Counted from the first letter of the stretch, positions 1 to 9,176 are shown. The stretch: DNA of 64,000 bases from Treponema parvum (GCF_017893945.1 NZ_CP054257.1:1860001-1924000); one strand, 5' to 3'. Program-made: numbers and translations. Notes: generated from the sequence alone by a model not told the origin.

Positions 1-1
1 A

Positions 2-421
2 CTTATGCCCAAAACCAACCTTTTGTGGTATCTGCTTTTTATCTTTTTTTTACTGCTGCGCATAAACAAAGGCGCATATTTTCTTATACTGCTGCTGTTT
101 TCATTTGCAGCTCCGGTCTTTGATCCTTTGCTGAATTCTCTAGGCTATGCGGTTTTAAAATTTGCGCCGCTCGAGGGCCTGTTCGCAACGCTGCTCGACA
201 TTCCCTTCGTAGGCTTTACGCGTTTTAACAATACGATCGTAATGGGCTCTTTGGTTTTGGGAATAATCGCATACGTCCCGATGTTTATACTCGGGCGGCT
301 CTTTATCGTATTCTGGCGCAAGGTAATCACCCCGAAGATAAAACAAAATCCTATTATGAAAGCATTTTACAAAATTCCCCTTGTAGGAAAGATCAAATCG
401 CTTGTTACGGAGATCAACTGA
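2..421 (+). CDS. TIGR03546 family membrane protein, 5' partial
   Basis: The reading frame is open through the left window edge (a Leu codon precedes the first Met), so the N-terminus lies outside; about 139 residues are visible. They contain at least three hydrophobic stretches (near residues 7-20, 22-45 and 80-100), ending in a basic tail. It is followed at once by the TIGR03545 protein; this two-gene pairing is characteristic of spirochaetes and some marine gammaproteobacteria. No biochemical function is established. The tail overlaps nothing: its TGA ends one base before the next ATG context. An inner-membrane partner of the downstream protein is the reasonable inference. Confidence 0.75.
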   Translation, partial: LMPKTNLLWYLLFIFFLLLRINKGAYFLILLLFSFAAPVFDPLLNSLGYAVLKFAPLEGLFATLLDIPFVGFTRFNNTIVMGSLVLGIIAYVPMFILGRLFIVFWRKVITPKIKQNPIMKAFYKIPLVGKIKSLVTEIN

Positions 422-422
422 T

Positions 423-2609
423 ATGGCTGAAAAAAAAGATCCCAAAAAGAATATAACTGAAAAAGATGGCAAAAAAAAGGCGGCTGGTAAGGCTCCTGTG
501 CAAAAAAAAACGGCAAAGGCCTTGAGCGCAAAAAAACTTCCGGCGCTGTTAAAAAAGGCGTATACGCAAAAAAAGATCGAAAAAAAACTGTTCGATAAGG
601 TCTACATTGACGACGACAAAAAATTTCTTGCTTCCTTTTTTAAAGATCAAAAAGGAAGCGTCCGAATTCCGCCTGAAACGCTCATTCCCGCCGCCGATTT
701 TAAGCGATTAAAGCTTATTGCAAAAGAAGTCAAAAAACAAAAGAGCGGTATAAATCCCGTTCCGTTTGCAGCGATAGTGATCATGTGCGCCGCAATATGC
801 CTTACCGTAACGATATTCAAAAACATAATAGTCAAACGCGCAATTACGGCCGGTATGCAGCAAGTCTTCGGCGCGAAAACCGACATACAGAACGTCGACG
901 TAAGGATTTTTCAGTCTTCGCTCACCGTAACGGGACTTGCCCAAGCGAATAAGAACGAGCCGATGAAGAACATATTCGAAGTCGGCAGCATAAAGGTTGA
1001 TTTTAATCTTACGCAGCTTCTTCGCGGAAAATTCGACGCGGAAGACATTTCCGCTATGGATATCTTATTCGGAACGGATCGAAAAACGTCAGGTGAGCTT
1101 CCTTTAAAAACCGCAACAGCCAAAGAAAAAAAAGTTTCAAAACAGTCGGGAGAAAAATCCGCCGCTAAGATGGAAGCCGTAAAAGAGAGCATAAAATCGA
1201 TCTTTGCCGACTATAATCCTAAGGCCATTATTGCAGGGCTTGAAAACAACCTTAAGTCCCCTGCCCTCGCCGAAAGCATAAAAACCGAAACCGAAGCTCT
1301 GACAGTAAAATGGAAGGACAAACCCGAGCAGATACGCTCCGACGTTGAAAAACTAAAAGCGGATGTACAAACCATAACCGGCACGGACTGGAGCAAAATC
1401 TCAAACGCTGCGGAATTGGCCGCAGCCCTTAAAAACACACAATCTGCAATTGAAAACGCCAAAAGGCTCAAACAGACGACGCAAGAAGCTGCGGCAGACA
1501 TAAAGGCGGATTCGAACACCGTAAGGCGGCTTGCGTCTTCCCTTCAAGACGCAATAAAAAACGACAGAGCTCTCATACAAAAGGAAGTCGATAAAATAAC
1601 TTCTTTTTCTTTGGACAAAGCCAAGTCGCTGATGTCGGACTCCATGACGGCCATAGCTTACGATATTTTCGGCAAGTATTATACCTATGTCCAAAAAGGA
1701 ATCGACGTTGCGCTCCGTTTAAAAAGTCAGTCAAAGGCGAGCGCTGCAGGAAAAGCGAAAAAGGCGGTAAAAACTAAAAAAAGAATGCCGGGAACGGACA
1801 TATATTATAAAAAAGACACCGTTCCGAAGTTTTTGATAGAAAAGGCGGCCGCCTCCGGAAAAAACTTTAAAGCGCAAGTAAAGGAAATTTCAAGCGATCC
1901 CGACTTACGGGGAACGCCCGCAGTATTTGACGGAACGCTTTCTCTTGCCAAACAGACGCACAAACTTTCAGGCGCGGTAGACGGTCGCACACAGACAAAA
2001 GAGCCGCTCATTAAGGCCGATTATTCGGGATCCGGTTATCCTGTGGCCGTAAACACGGACGTGATCTCTTTTTCAGGAACATCACAGATAAACATAAAAA
2101 CTACGGCTGACGACGACGGAAGCGTCTTTGCCGAAGGAGTAATAGATCTTGCAAATCTTTCGCTCGGCTCGCAGCCTTTCGAACCTGAATCCGCCTACAA
2201 TATCTATAAAAAAGCGCTCGCTTCAATAAAGACATTAAAAATAAATTTGAAAGCCGAATACTTCGCAGACGGGGACGTAAACATAAATTTGGCGACCGAC
2301 GCGGACAAAAAACTTTTAAACGCTATGCAAGAGCTTTTTTCATCGGAACTTTCTTCGATAAAGTCTCAGGTACAAAAAGAAATGACAAATTTACTTGCGG
2401 AAAAGACCGGCGGAGCGACGGGCGCTCTTAACAAATATTTTGAAATTGAAAGCCTTATGAACGGCCAGGAAAGCGCAATGAACGCGATAAATCAGCAGCT
2501 TTCAAAAAAGCAGGATGAAATATCCGCTCAGATCAAAAAACAAGCCGGCGACGCCACAAAAGAAAAGGCTAAAGAAGCGGCGGGAAACGTTCTTAAAAAG
2601 TTATTTTAA
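423..2609 (+). CDS. TIGR03545 family protein, membrane-anchored, coiled-coil rich
   Basis: A 728-residue protein starting at the ATG at 423, chosen because GGAG lies about 10 bases upstream; an in-frame TTG at 402 lies inside the preceding gene. The first 90 residues are extremely Lys-rich, then a single transmembrane segment (about residues 110-135) is followed by a long exported domain with Ala/Lys/Glu-rich helical stretches (about 240-430) and a C-terminal region with repeated beta-type segments resembling AsmA-like proteins. It is one base downstream of the TIGR03546 gene, so both are probably co-translated. Family function is unknown; envelope biogenesis or lipid transport is a guess from the architecture. 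Confidence 0.8.
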   Translation: MAEKKDPKKNITEKDGKKKAAGKAPVQKKTAKALSAKKLPALLKKAYTQKKIEKKLFDKVYIDDDKKFLASFFKDQKGSVRIPPETLIPAADFKRLKLIAKEVKKQKSGINPVPFAAIVIMCAAICLTVTIFKNIIVKRAITAGMQQVFGAKTDIQNVDVRIFQSSLTVTGLAQANKNEPMKNIFEVGSIKVDFNLTQLLRGKFDAEDISAMDILFGTDRKTSGELPLKTATAKEKKVSKQSGEKSAAKMEAVKESIKSIFADYNPKAIIAGLENNLKSPALAESIKTETEALTVKWKDKPEQIRSDVEKLKADVQTITGTDWSKISNAAELAAALKNTQSAIENAKRLKQTTQEAAADIKADSNTVRRLASSLQDAIKNDRALIQKEVDKITSFSLDKAKSLMSDSMTAIAYDIFGKYYTYVQKGIDVALRLKSQSKASAAGKAKKAVKTKKRMPGTDIYYKKDTVPKFLIEKAAASGKNFKAQVKEISSDPDLRGTPAVFDGTLSLAKQTHKLSGAVDGRTQTKEPLIKADYSGSGYPVAVNTDVISFSGTSQINIKTTADDDGSVFAEGVIDLANLSLGSQPFEPESAYNIYKKALASIKTLKINLKAEYFADGDVNINLATDADKKLLNAMQELFSSELSSIKSQVQKEMTNLLAEKTGGATGALNKYFEIESLMNGQESAMNAINQQLSKKQDEISAQIKKQAGDATKEKAKEAAGNVLKKLF

Positions 2610-2619
2610 AAAAAAGCGG

Positions 2620-2660
2620 CCGGCCGGAAATTTCAGCTTTCGGTCGGTTTCCTCGATTTA
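2620..2660. repeat. Short GC-rich repeat copy 1 / weak hairpin
   Basis: Bases 2620-2641 match 35592-35613 at 20 of 22 positions, and both copies lie in intergenic DNA upstream of a plus-strand gene. The copy here also folds (CCGGCCG-GAAA against TTTCGGTCGG), so it may act as a weak terminator after the TIGR03545 gene. By chance alone one such pair in 64 kb is not very unlikely. Confidence 0.3.
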
Positions 2661-2681
2661 TATGCGATAAGGTTTTATAAT

Positions 2682-3587
2682 ATGAAAGTAACTGCGGTCT
2701 GCTTGAGTTCTACGATACAAAAGACGATCACATTCGAAAACTTGGAGCTGAAAAAAGTCAATCGTTCACAGCGGTATGTCGTCCATGCGTCAGGCAAAGC
2801 CGTAAATTCCGCGCGCGTATTAGACCAGCTTGAAAGCGGCTTTTGCGAAGCGATATGCCCCGTAGGCAAAGAAAACGCGCAAAGTTTTTTGACGCTTGCC
2901 TCCTGCGAAAACTTTCCTATAAAAAGCGTCCTTATTCCCGGCTTTACGCGCGAGTGCTGGACTCTTTTAAATAAAAAAAATTCAAGCACTACGGAATTAG
3001 TCGTAAGCGAACCTGCGCTTTTTACGGATATCTCAAACAGTATAAACGAGCTTATGACTTTGATCGATAAAAGCCTTGAAAAAACGGAGGCCTTACTCAT
3101 TGCGGGAAGCCGCCCTGCAATTTGGCCTGAAAATTTAAGCGCTGAAATCTGTAAACTTACGGCGGATAGGGGAAGGCTTGTCATGGCGGATTTTTGGGGC
3201 AAAGATCTTGAAAAAACGCTTGAAGTTTGCACTCCGCACATAATAAAAATAAACGAAGACGAATTCTACGGAACATTTAAGCTGCCGCCGGCCGGCAAAG
3301 ATGAAAGCGAACTTGCAAGAGCCGTGTGCGGTGAAAGTAAAAGACTTAAAAACATAATCGTCGTTACCCGCGGAACAAAATCTACCGTTGCCGGAGAAAA
3401 CGGCAATCTTTATATGCAAAAAACGATTAAGACGAAAGCCGTAAATACAATAGGCTGCGGAGACGCTTTTTCCGCAGGTTTTTTATACACGTATATTAAA
3501 ACAAAGGATATTAAAAAGTCGCTTGAAACCGGTGCGGAATGCGGGGCAAAAAACGCGGCGCTTGAAATGCCGGGTTCAATAAAATAG
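2682..3587 (+). CDS. PfkB-family carbohydrate kinase (1-phosphofructokinase/LacC-like)
   Basis: A 301-residue PfkB-fold sugar kinase. The C-terminal signature with the catalytic Asp and anion hole (NTIGCGDAFSAGF, near residue 252-264) is intact. The N-terminal glycine motif that normally reads GGKGxN is altered to SGKAVN, but the surrounding layout (start like an 1-phosphofructokinase, Asn/Arg after the GK) places it nearer the FruK/LacC branch than ribokinase. AAGG precedes the ATG by 9 bases. No PTS or aldolase gene is adjacent, so substrate cannot be read from context; a phosphosugar such as fructose-1-phosphate or tagatose-6-phosphate is the family-based guess. Confidence 0.75.
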   Translation: MKVTAVCLSSTIQKTITFENLELKKVNRSQRYVVHASGKAVNSARVLDQLESGFCEAICPVGKENAQSFLTLASCENFPIKSVLIPGFTRECWTLLNKKNSSTTELVVSEPALFTDISNSINELMTLIDKSLEKTEALLIAGSRPAIWPENLSAEICKLTADRGRLVMADFWGKDLEKTLEVCTPHIIKINEDEFYGTFKLPPAGKDESELARAVCGESKRLKNIIVVTRGTKSTVAGENGNLYMQKTIKTKAVNTIGCGDAFSAGFLYTYIKTKDIKKSLETGAECGAKNAALEMPGSIK

Positions 3588-3754
3588 AGGCGATAAAATT
3601 GCGCGCATTTTTTTGCATATCACAAAATCAGCTGTATAAGGACCGCAGCGGGAGTATCTTAGGCAAATCGGTACACCAGGGCGCAGCCGCCTTAAACAAG
3701 CCGTAAACGCCCGCTTGAACATAAATGCTTTTTTGTATATTATCTGAAAGCGTT

Positions 3755-3841
3755 GCCAGGATGGTGGAAATGGTAGACACAAGGGACTTAAAATCCCTCG
3801 ACATTAAACCTGTCGTGCCGGTTCGATTCCGGTTCCTGGCA
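3755..3841 (+). tRNA. tRNA-Leu (UAA)
   Basis: Class II tRNA with long variable arm. Acceptor arms GCCAGGA and TCCTGGC pair with discriminator A at 3841. The anticodon stem AGGGA/TCCCT encloses loop CTTAAAA, giving anticodon TAA at 3789-3791. The T loop GTTCGATTC is canonical. CCA is not encoded. Confidence 0.95.
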
Positions 3842-3926
3842 AAACCGTTAATTTGCGGCATTTCGGCTTTGCCCGAAACTCGAAGTTAAAAGCGCCGCGC
3901 TTATTCAGCAGCGTCTTTTAACAAAC

Positions 3927-4964
3927 TCACCTTTGAACGCGCCCGCTCGAATTTCCTGCAGACAAAGACTTAACTTCTTCTACGCTTGCAAGATTAAAAT
4001 CGTTTTCAATGGTATGCTTAAGGCACGAAGACGCAACCGCAAAATCTATTCCTTCCTGCACGGGCATTCCCGTTATAAGCGAATATATTATTCCCGCGCT
4101 GAAGGCATCTCCGCCGCCTACACGGTCGATCATAGTTATCGAATATCTGGGAGAAAAAGTCCCTTCTTTTTTTTCGCCGTCGTAGATCATTCCGCCCCAA
4201 TCGTTTATATCGGCGGAAATACTTTTACGAAGCGTCAGGGCGACTTTACCGAAACCGAATTTTTCAACAAGCTGGCGTGAAACGCTCGCCGGCCCTTCCC
4301 TGTTTAAAATCGCGGTTTCAATATCGCAAGTTTCGGGCAAAATACCGAAAATTTCACAGACGTCGGACATATTGGAAATAAAAACGTCCACGTACGGCAA
4401 TAATAAGAGCATGGTCTTTTGCGCCTGTTCGGCCGGCCACAGTTTTCGACGGAAATTAAGATCACAGGAAACCGTCAGTCCCAATTTTTTAGCCGTCTTG
4501 CACGCTTCAAGGCATATTTCGGGTAAAGATCCGCCGACGGCGGGAGTTATCCCCGTAAAATGAAACCATCCGGCATTCGACAGAATTTCATTCCAATCGT
4601 AATCCTCAGGCTTCGACAGCGAAAAGGCGGAATCCTTGCGGTCATAGATTACCTTGGACGGACGCTGACTTGCGCCCTTTTCAATAAAATAAATTCCAAG
4701 CCTATCTCCACCGCGGGCGCACTTTGACATATGAACGCCGTAATGCCTAAGCCAGTTGACCGCGCATTGGCCTATATCGTGAGAAGGCACTTTTGTAACT
4801 AAAAAAACTTCCTGATCGAAATTTGCTAAAGAAACTGCGACATTTGCTTCAGCCCCGCTGTAAGAGGCCTTCCAGTTGGAAGCCTGCAAAAGCCTCTCAT
4901 ATCCTGTAGGATTAAAACGCAGTAACACTTCACCGAAGGTGACGATTCTTTTTTTATTGTTCAT
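3927..4964 (-). CDS. kdgK: 2-dehydro-3-deoxygluconokinase (KDG kinase)
   Basis: A 345-residue PfkB-family kinase phosphorylating 2-keto-3-deoxygluconate in hexuronate or pectin breakdown. It starts with the typical TFGEVLLRFNP strand, has the GAEANVAVSLA motif, and ends with the anion-hole/catalytic DRVGGGDAFSAG signature near residue 280. Length and pattern fit KdgK rather than fructokinase. There is no Shine-Dalgarno; instead a near-consensus promoter ends 6 bases before the ATG (see that entry), implying a leaderless message. No KDPG aldolase or uronate genes lie beside it. Confidence 0.82.
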   Translation of the reverse strand: MNNKKRIVTFGEVLLRFNPTGYERLLQASNWKASYSGAEANVAVSLANFDQEVFLVTKVPSHDIGQCAVNWLRHYGVHMSKCARGGDRLGIYFIEKGASQRPSKVIYDRKDSAFSLSKPEDYDWNEILSNAGWFHFTGITPAVGGSLPEICLEACKTAKKLGLTVSCDLNFRRKLWPAEQAQKTMLLLLPYVDVFISNMSDVCEIFGILPETCDIETAILNREGPASVSRQLVEKFGFGKVALTLRKSISADINDWGGMIYDGEKKEGTFSPRYSITMIDRVGGGDAFSAGIIYSLITGMPVQEGIDFAVASSCLKHTIENDFNLASVEEVKSLSAGNSSGRVQR

Positions 4965-4999
4965 ATCTGAATGTTAATTTGTTATAATTTTACTGTCAA
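4965..4999 (-). promoter_or_regulatory. kdgK promoter, leaderless geometry
   Basis: On the minus strand TTGACA (4999-4994), a 17-base spacer, TAACAT (4976-4971), then 6 bases to the ATG at 4964. A start site 6-8 bases below the -10 would coincide with the start codon, and no ribosome-binding site is present. Confidence 0.65.
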
Positions 5000-5042
5000 G
5001 CAAATAATCACGCATATTACGGGAGGCGGCTTTGAATACAGT

Positions 5043-6143
5043 TTACACCGCAGCCCTCAGGACGGAAATCACAAGCTGTCCCATTTTCTTTGTTCCGACA
5101 ATTTTTCCTTTAGCTTTAAGTTCTTCGATCTTTGCGCCGGCAATATCGGCCGTACGCCAACCGTCTTCAAGAACCTTATCTACGGCAGCTTCAACGGCCG
5201 ATGCTTCTTTTTCAAGCTTAAAATCGTAGCGCAACAGCATAGCGGCAGATAAAATCGTCGCAAGAGGATTTGCAAGGTCTTTACCTGCGATATCGGGAGC
5301 GCTTCCATGGATCGGTTCATACAATCCCGGACCGGAACCGTCGCCAAGAGAAGCCGACGCAAGCATACCTATCGATCCTGTTATCTGGCTCGCTTCATCG
5401 CTTAAAATGTCGCCGAACATATTGCTTGTAGCGATTACGTCAAACTGCCTCGGATTACGCACCAACTGCATGGCCGCATTATCTATGTACAAGTATGAAA
5501 GTTCCACATCGGGATAATCGCCTTTTACGGCTTCCGTAACGCGTCTCCAAAGCTGGCTGGAATTTAAAATATTAGCCTTGTCCACTACGCAAAGGCGTTT
5601 TTTTCGTTTTTGAGCCGATTCAAAACCTATGCGGACTATGCGCTCTATTTCAGGCCATGTGTATTTTTCAGTATCCCAAGCGGTTTTTCCGTCGGAAGAA
5701 GTTCCCCTGTCGCCGAAATAAATTCCGCCGGTAAGTTCCCTCACGATAAGAATATCAAGCCCGTCGCCCGCAACCTCATCCTTTAAAGGACAGGCGTCTT
5801 TTAACTGTCTGAACATAACAGCAGGGCGGAGGTTCGCATAGACCTTCAATCCGCCGCGAAGGCCGAGCAGAGCTTTTTCAGGGCGAAGTTCCGAAGGAAG
5901 ATTGTCCCATTTCGGGCCGCCTACGGCTCCGAGCAACGCCGCGTCCGAAGACTTTACGGCTTCAAGCTGCTCGTCGGTAAGAGGCTTGCCTAATTTGTCT
6001 ATGGAGCAACCGCCTGCAACAATATTTTTATAAGAAAAGGAATGTCCGAATTTTTTTGCGACTTCGTTTAAAACATTAACGGCTTCGGCCACAACGTCGG
6101 GGCCTATTCCGTCTCCGGGGATCAATGCTATCGTCTTGTTCAT
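5043..6143 (-). CDS. leuB: 3-isopropylmalate dehydrogenase
   Basis: A 366-residue NAD-dependent beta-hydroxyacid oxidative decarboxylase. It converts 3-isopropylmalate to 2-ketoisocaproate in leucine synthesis and, with a citramalate pathway, can also act on methylmalate. The start reads IALIPGDGIGPDVVAEA, the substrate-binding RELTGGIYFG loop is near residue 135, and the metal site GDILSDEASQ is near 245, followed by EPIHGSAPDIAGK. GAGG lies 8 bases upstream of the ATG. It follows cimA on the same strand with a 96-base gap, so a cimA-leuB operon is likely. Confidence 0.95.
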   Translation of the reverse strand: MNKTIALIPGDGIGPDVVAEAVNVLNEVAKKFGHSFSYKNIVAGGCSIDKLGKPLTDEQLEAVKSSDAALLGAVGGPKWDNLPSELRPEKALLGLRGGLKVYANLRPAVMFRQLKDACPLKDEVAGDGLDILIVRELTGGIYFGDRGTSSDGKTAWDTEKYTWPEIERIVRIGFESAQKRKKRLCVVDKANILNSSQLWRRVTEAVKGDYPDVELSYLYIDNAAMQLVRNPRQFDVIATSNMFGDILSDEASQITGSIGMLASASLGDGSGPGLYEPIHGSAPDIAGKDLANPLATILSAAMLLRYDFKLEKEASAVEAAVDKVLEDGWRTADIAGAKIEELKAKGKIVGTKKMGQLVISVLRAAV

Positions 6144-6239
6144 TTAAAACCTCATTTTATATATTTATTAAAAATCCTTAATTCTCACTACAGGGCATCC
6201 GGAGAAACTCGCCTTTAGCGATTTTTTCGGCTTTCGCTC

Positions 6240-7847
6240 CTAAAGCAGTTTTTTATAACGCTGTTCCACATCTTTTATCAATTTATATTCAAAAGAATCG
6301 ACAAGGGCTATCCATGACGCTTCCATAATATCGCAGGAAACGCCTACGGTAGTCCAAGTTTCCACACTGTCGGAGCTTTCGATCAATACGCGTACGCGGG
6401 AAGCGGTTGCGGATTTTCCGTCTAAGACGCGTACCTTATAATCGATTAATCTTATCGTTTCAACCGCAGGATAAAAACGGCACAAAGCCTTACGCAAAGC
6501 TATGTCAAGGGCGTTTACAGGACCGTCGCCGTCGCCGGCGGTAACTTCAATCTGCCCTTCAACTTCAAGCTTAATTTGAGCGCAAGCGCAAACTCCGTCT
6601 TCCGGTCTGGGATTTACGCCGTTAGTCTGATAGTAATGCAATTTAAAAAACGGCTGATATTTTCCTATGGTCTTACGAACAAGAAGTTCAAAACTTCCGT
6701 CGGCGCCTTCAAACTGATAACCTTCGAGTTCAAGATCCTTAACCTTTTTAATTATGTCCGCAACGACAGGGGAAGACTTTGTGATCGTAGGATCGAATTT
6801 TTTTATCTTTTCGATTATCATGCTGCGTCCGGCGACTTCGCTCATTAAAAACACTCTGGAATTCCCTACAGTTTCAGGAGCGATGTGCTCATAAGCCGTA
6901 GGATTTTTTAACACCGCATCGATGTGCATGCCGGCCTTATGCGAAAAAGCGCTTGAGCCTACGTAGGGAACGCCGGGATTTATCATTATATTTGAAATTT
7001 CAGCGATCCGCTTTGCGATCGGCGTAAGGAGCGCGATGTTTTCAGGAGGAATGCACTCATAACCCATCTTAAGCTGAAGATTGGCTATGATGACGGCAAG
7101 ATTTGCGTTACCCGTACGCTCCCCGAAACCTAAAAAAGTTCCCTGAACGTGCCTTACTCCGTTCTCCACAGCTATAAGGGAATTCGCCACTGCAAGACCG
7201 GAATCGTCGTGCGTGTGTATGCCGATCTTTACCTTAGCGCCGAATTTTTCACATACGACCTTTGAAATTTCACTGCAGCGGGAAAGCATACAGCCGCCTT
7301 TCGTTTCGCAAAGAGTTAGTACGGAAGCGCCTCCGTCAACGGCAGCCTGCAAAGTCAGCATTGCATAATCTTTGTCGTCCTCGTAGCCGGTAAAAAAATG
7401 CTCGGCGTCATAGATAACATTTCTGCCGTGTTCTTTTAAAAAGGCGATCGTTTCATAAATCATCTTGATATTTTCTTCGGGTGTAGCACGTAAAATTTCA
7501 GTAACTTGAAATTTCCATGACTTACCGAATATGACTACGTCTTCCGTTTCTGCGGCGAGAAGGCTCTGAACGTTCAAATCTTCAGCGCTTGAAACGTCCC
7601 TGCGCCTTGTAGAACCGAAGGCGCAAAGGCGGGCGTTTTTTAATTTAAGCTTTTTTGCCGCCTGAAAAAATTCCATATCTTTGGGATTTGAACCGGGGTT
7701 TCCGGCTTCTATAAACGCTATGCCGATTTCATCAAGCGCTTTAACTATGTGAATTTTATCTTGAACTGAAAAACTGATCCCTTCGCCCTGAGCGCCGTCG
7801 CGCAGCGTAGAATCCAAAATTTCAATTTTTCTATCGGAAAGGTTCAA
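6240..7847 (-). CDS. cimA: (R)-citramalate synthase
   Basis: A 535-residue enzyme condensing acetyl-CoA with pyruvate, the entry to threonine-independent isoleucine synthesis. The N-terminal TIM-barrel begins with EILDSTLRDGAQGEGISFS and carries the HTHDDSGLAVAN metal motif; the C-terminal 120 residues are a LeuA-type allosteric dimer domain. The TTG at 7847 is chosen as the start because GAGG lies 8 bases before it; the longer frame to a TTG at 7898 would begin inside the promoter. A separate leuA at 31275-32945 serves leucine, so the two paralogues divide the work. Confidence 0.9.
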   Translation of the reverse strand: MNLSDRKIEILDSTLRDGAQGEGISFSVQDKIHIVKALDEIGIAFIEAGNPGSNPKDMEFFQAAKKLKLKNARLCAFGSTRRRDVSSAEDLNVQSLLAAETEDVVIFGKSWKFQVTEILRATPEENIKMIYETIAFLKEHGRNVIYDAEHFFTGYEDDKDYAMLTLQAAVDGGASVLTLCETKGGCMLSRCSEISKVVCEKFGAKVKIGIHTHDDSGLAVANSLIAVENGVRHVQGTFLGFGERTGNANLAVIIANLQLKMGYECIPPENIALLTPIAKRIAEISNIMINPGVPYVGSSAFSHKAGMHIDAVLKNPTAYEHIAPETVGNSRVFLMSEVAGRSMIIEKIKKFDPTITKSSPVVADIIKKVKDLELEGYQFEGADGSFELLVRKTIGKYQPFFKLHYYQTNGVNPRPEDGVCACAQIKLEVEGQIEVTAGDGDGPVNALDIALRKALCRFYPAVETIRLIDYKVRVLDGKSATASRVRVLIESSDSVETWTTVGVSCDIMEASWIALVDSFEYKLIKDVEQRYKKLL

Positions 7848-7884
7848 ATCTTTATCCTCAACAATTAGTTTTATGACCTGCGCT

Positions 7885-7914
7885 ATTATGGCAGTCAATA
7901 AATATCAATGTCAA
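7885..7914 (-). promoter_or_regulatory. cimA promoter
   Basis: TTGACA (7914-7909), an 18-base spacer and CATAAT (7890-7885) on the minus strand. The predicted start near 7878 gives a leader of about 30 bases to the TTG at 7847. The promoter overlaps the upstream in-frame TTG at 7898, which therefore cannot be the start of this transcript. Confidence 0.65.
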
Positions 7915-7934
7915 TAATGATCATCCAGCCATTT

Positions 7935-7964
7935 AATAATATGAATTAATTTTCTCATATTATT
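7935..7964. repeat. Perfect 10-bp inverted repeat at the island's left edge
   Basis: AATAATATGA and its exact inverse complement are separated by 10 bases. It lies between the cimA promoter and the end of the minus-strand module at 8068. There is no T-tract, so it may be an operator for cimA or a weak transcript end. The rest of 7965-8067 shows only AT-rich sequence. Confidence 0.4.
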
Positions 7965-8067
7965 ATAGTCATTTTTGTCTTACAGGATTGTTTTTAGTTG
8001 CATAAAGAGAGCAATATATATTAAAAATACAAATAACCTACTAAGCTACTAGGTATATTAATTCTGT

Positions 8068-8886
8068 CTACCTGAGAATTCCTATATCGAGCTGCCCTAT
8101 ATTTTCCTTTACAAGTAAAAAACCTATAACATTTGCTACAGGCATAGGTTGATAATGAATCAATGAATTTGAATCGTAATAATCAACAATAGATTTAAAT
8201 GTATTAAAATTCCCATTTTCAATATTGCTAAAAAGTTCCATATTGTTTGGGTATTTTTGTTTTATTAAATTCATGGCAGTTCCGCCTGCAAATTGGTTGA
8301 AAGAAAAAATCCCTAATGATACTAAATGCATAATTTGATTATTTTTTATGTTTGAAGTAGGAAGATAATTTTTAAGACAGCTTGCTGCAAAAATTTCATG
8401 TAATTGGGGTATATTTTGCCTAAAAGATAAGGTATGTATAAAGAAGCTTATTACTATTACAGATAGTTGATTTTTATTTAACTGTGGAATTAGTTCTAAA
8501 GCTAAATTTAGTTGAAAAGTCAATCCATTATCATCAACGAGTAGAGCCTGTTTTAATGCTTCAGATAATATATTTAAATTAGAAGTATCACCAAATCTTG
8601 CAGCATTATTTATCGAAGAATTAAGGATGTATTGAGAATTTGGATGTTTTAAGGATTCTTGGATTTTTAAGCGTTCATCTTCTTCTATTTTTGAGAAGAA
8701 ATTTTTACAGAATTCTTCTACATTTTTTCTTGCACGTTCTTCAGCAGCTTCAACTAATTTTGGAAAATTAAGTTCGTATAATGTATTAAATATTTCTCTT
8801 ATTTGAATAAAGTTATTGATTGTGACATTTCCATTTATTTGGTTTATAGAACTATTATTTGTAGCTTTTGCGCTCATTTCATTCAT
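8068..8886 (-). CDS. Uncharacterised soluble protein with N-terminal Asn-rich motif (LPO_1073/Vpar_1526-like?)
   Basis: A 272-residue protein. Residues 7-21 are an Asn-rich segment (NNSSINQINGNVTINN), then a predicted helical body with no catalytic motif I can name. The short beta-type N-terminus followed by a helical domain recalls the LPO_1073/Vpar_1526 family, but this is from memory and weak. The start ATG overlaps the stop of the upstream membrane-protein gene (ATGA), so the two are translationally coupled. The upstream protein ends with nearly the same motif. AT-rich composition and the neighbouring restriction operon suggest a defence or mobile origin. Function unknown. Confidence 0.6.
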   Translation of the reverse strand: MNEMSAKATNNSSINQINGNVTINNFIQIREIFNTLYELNFPKLVEAAEERARKNVEEFCKNFFSKIEEDERLKIQESLKHPNSQYILNSSINNAARFGDTSNLNILSEALKQALLVDDNGLTFQLNLALELIPQLNKNQLSVIVISFFIHTLSFRQNIPQLHEIFAASCLKNYLPTSNIKNNQIMHLVSLGIFSFNQFAGGTAMNLIKQKYPNNMELFSNIENGNFNTFKSIVDYYDSNSLIHYQPMPVANVIGFLLVKENIGQLDIGILR

Positions 8887-8952
8887 AAAGTACTAATTTC
8901 CTTTTTAAAGTTTCCATTTACTTGGTATACGTTTGAATTATTATTTGCTTTT
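8828..8952. repeat. Coding direct repeat shared by the two-gene module
   Basis: Bases 8828-8869 and 8911-8952 are recognisably similar and encode the shared KAxNNSxxxQ(I/V)NGN motif, once near the N-terminus of the downstream protein and once near the C-terminus of the upstream one. This looks like a diverged duplication inside an overlapping gene pair. Confidence 0.5.
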
Positions 8953-9122
8953 GATTCAAATGAAGAGATTGAACTATTTGTTGAATCTGAAATATTATTT
9001 TTACCAGATTGTTCAATTTTTTTAATTTTAGAATGATTTTTAATTTGTAAAATCAATGATATTATTGAAATAATTGATGATATAATAATACCGGTAATTT
9101 GAATTTTATCACTTATAGACAT
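8883..9122 (-). CDS. Small single-pass membrane protein, partner of the 8068-8886 protein
   Basis: A 79-residue protein with an N-terminal transmembrane segment (about residues 8-28: ITGIIISSIISIISLIL), a short Lys-rich region, a Ser/Asn-rich linker, and at residues 58-72 the motif KANNNSNVYQVNGN, matching the N-terminal motif of the next protein. The Shine-Dalgarno GGGAGGA lies 8 bases before the ATG. The stop overlaps the next start as ATGA. A membrane anchor or effector that meets its partner through the shared motif is an inference. No homologue recognised. Confidence 0.6.
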   Translation of the reverse strand: MSISDKIQITGIIISSIISIISLILQIKNHSKIKKIEQSGKNNISDSTNSSISSFESKANNNSNVYQVNGNFKKEISTL

Positions 9123-9176
9123 AAGTATGTCCTCCCGTTTCCTAATATAAAATATAATAAAAAAAGCTTAAACAAC

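Noticed and set aside
7848..7898. Longer cimA start at TTG 7898
   Set aside because: It begins within the promoter spacer, whereas the TTG at 7847 has a well-placed GAGG.
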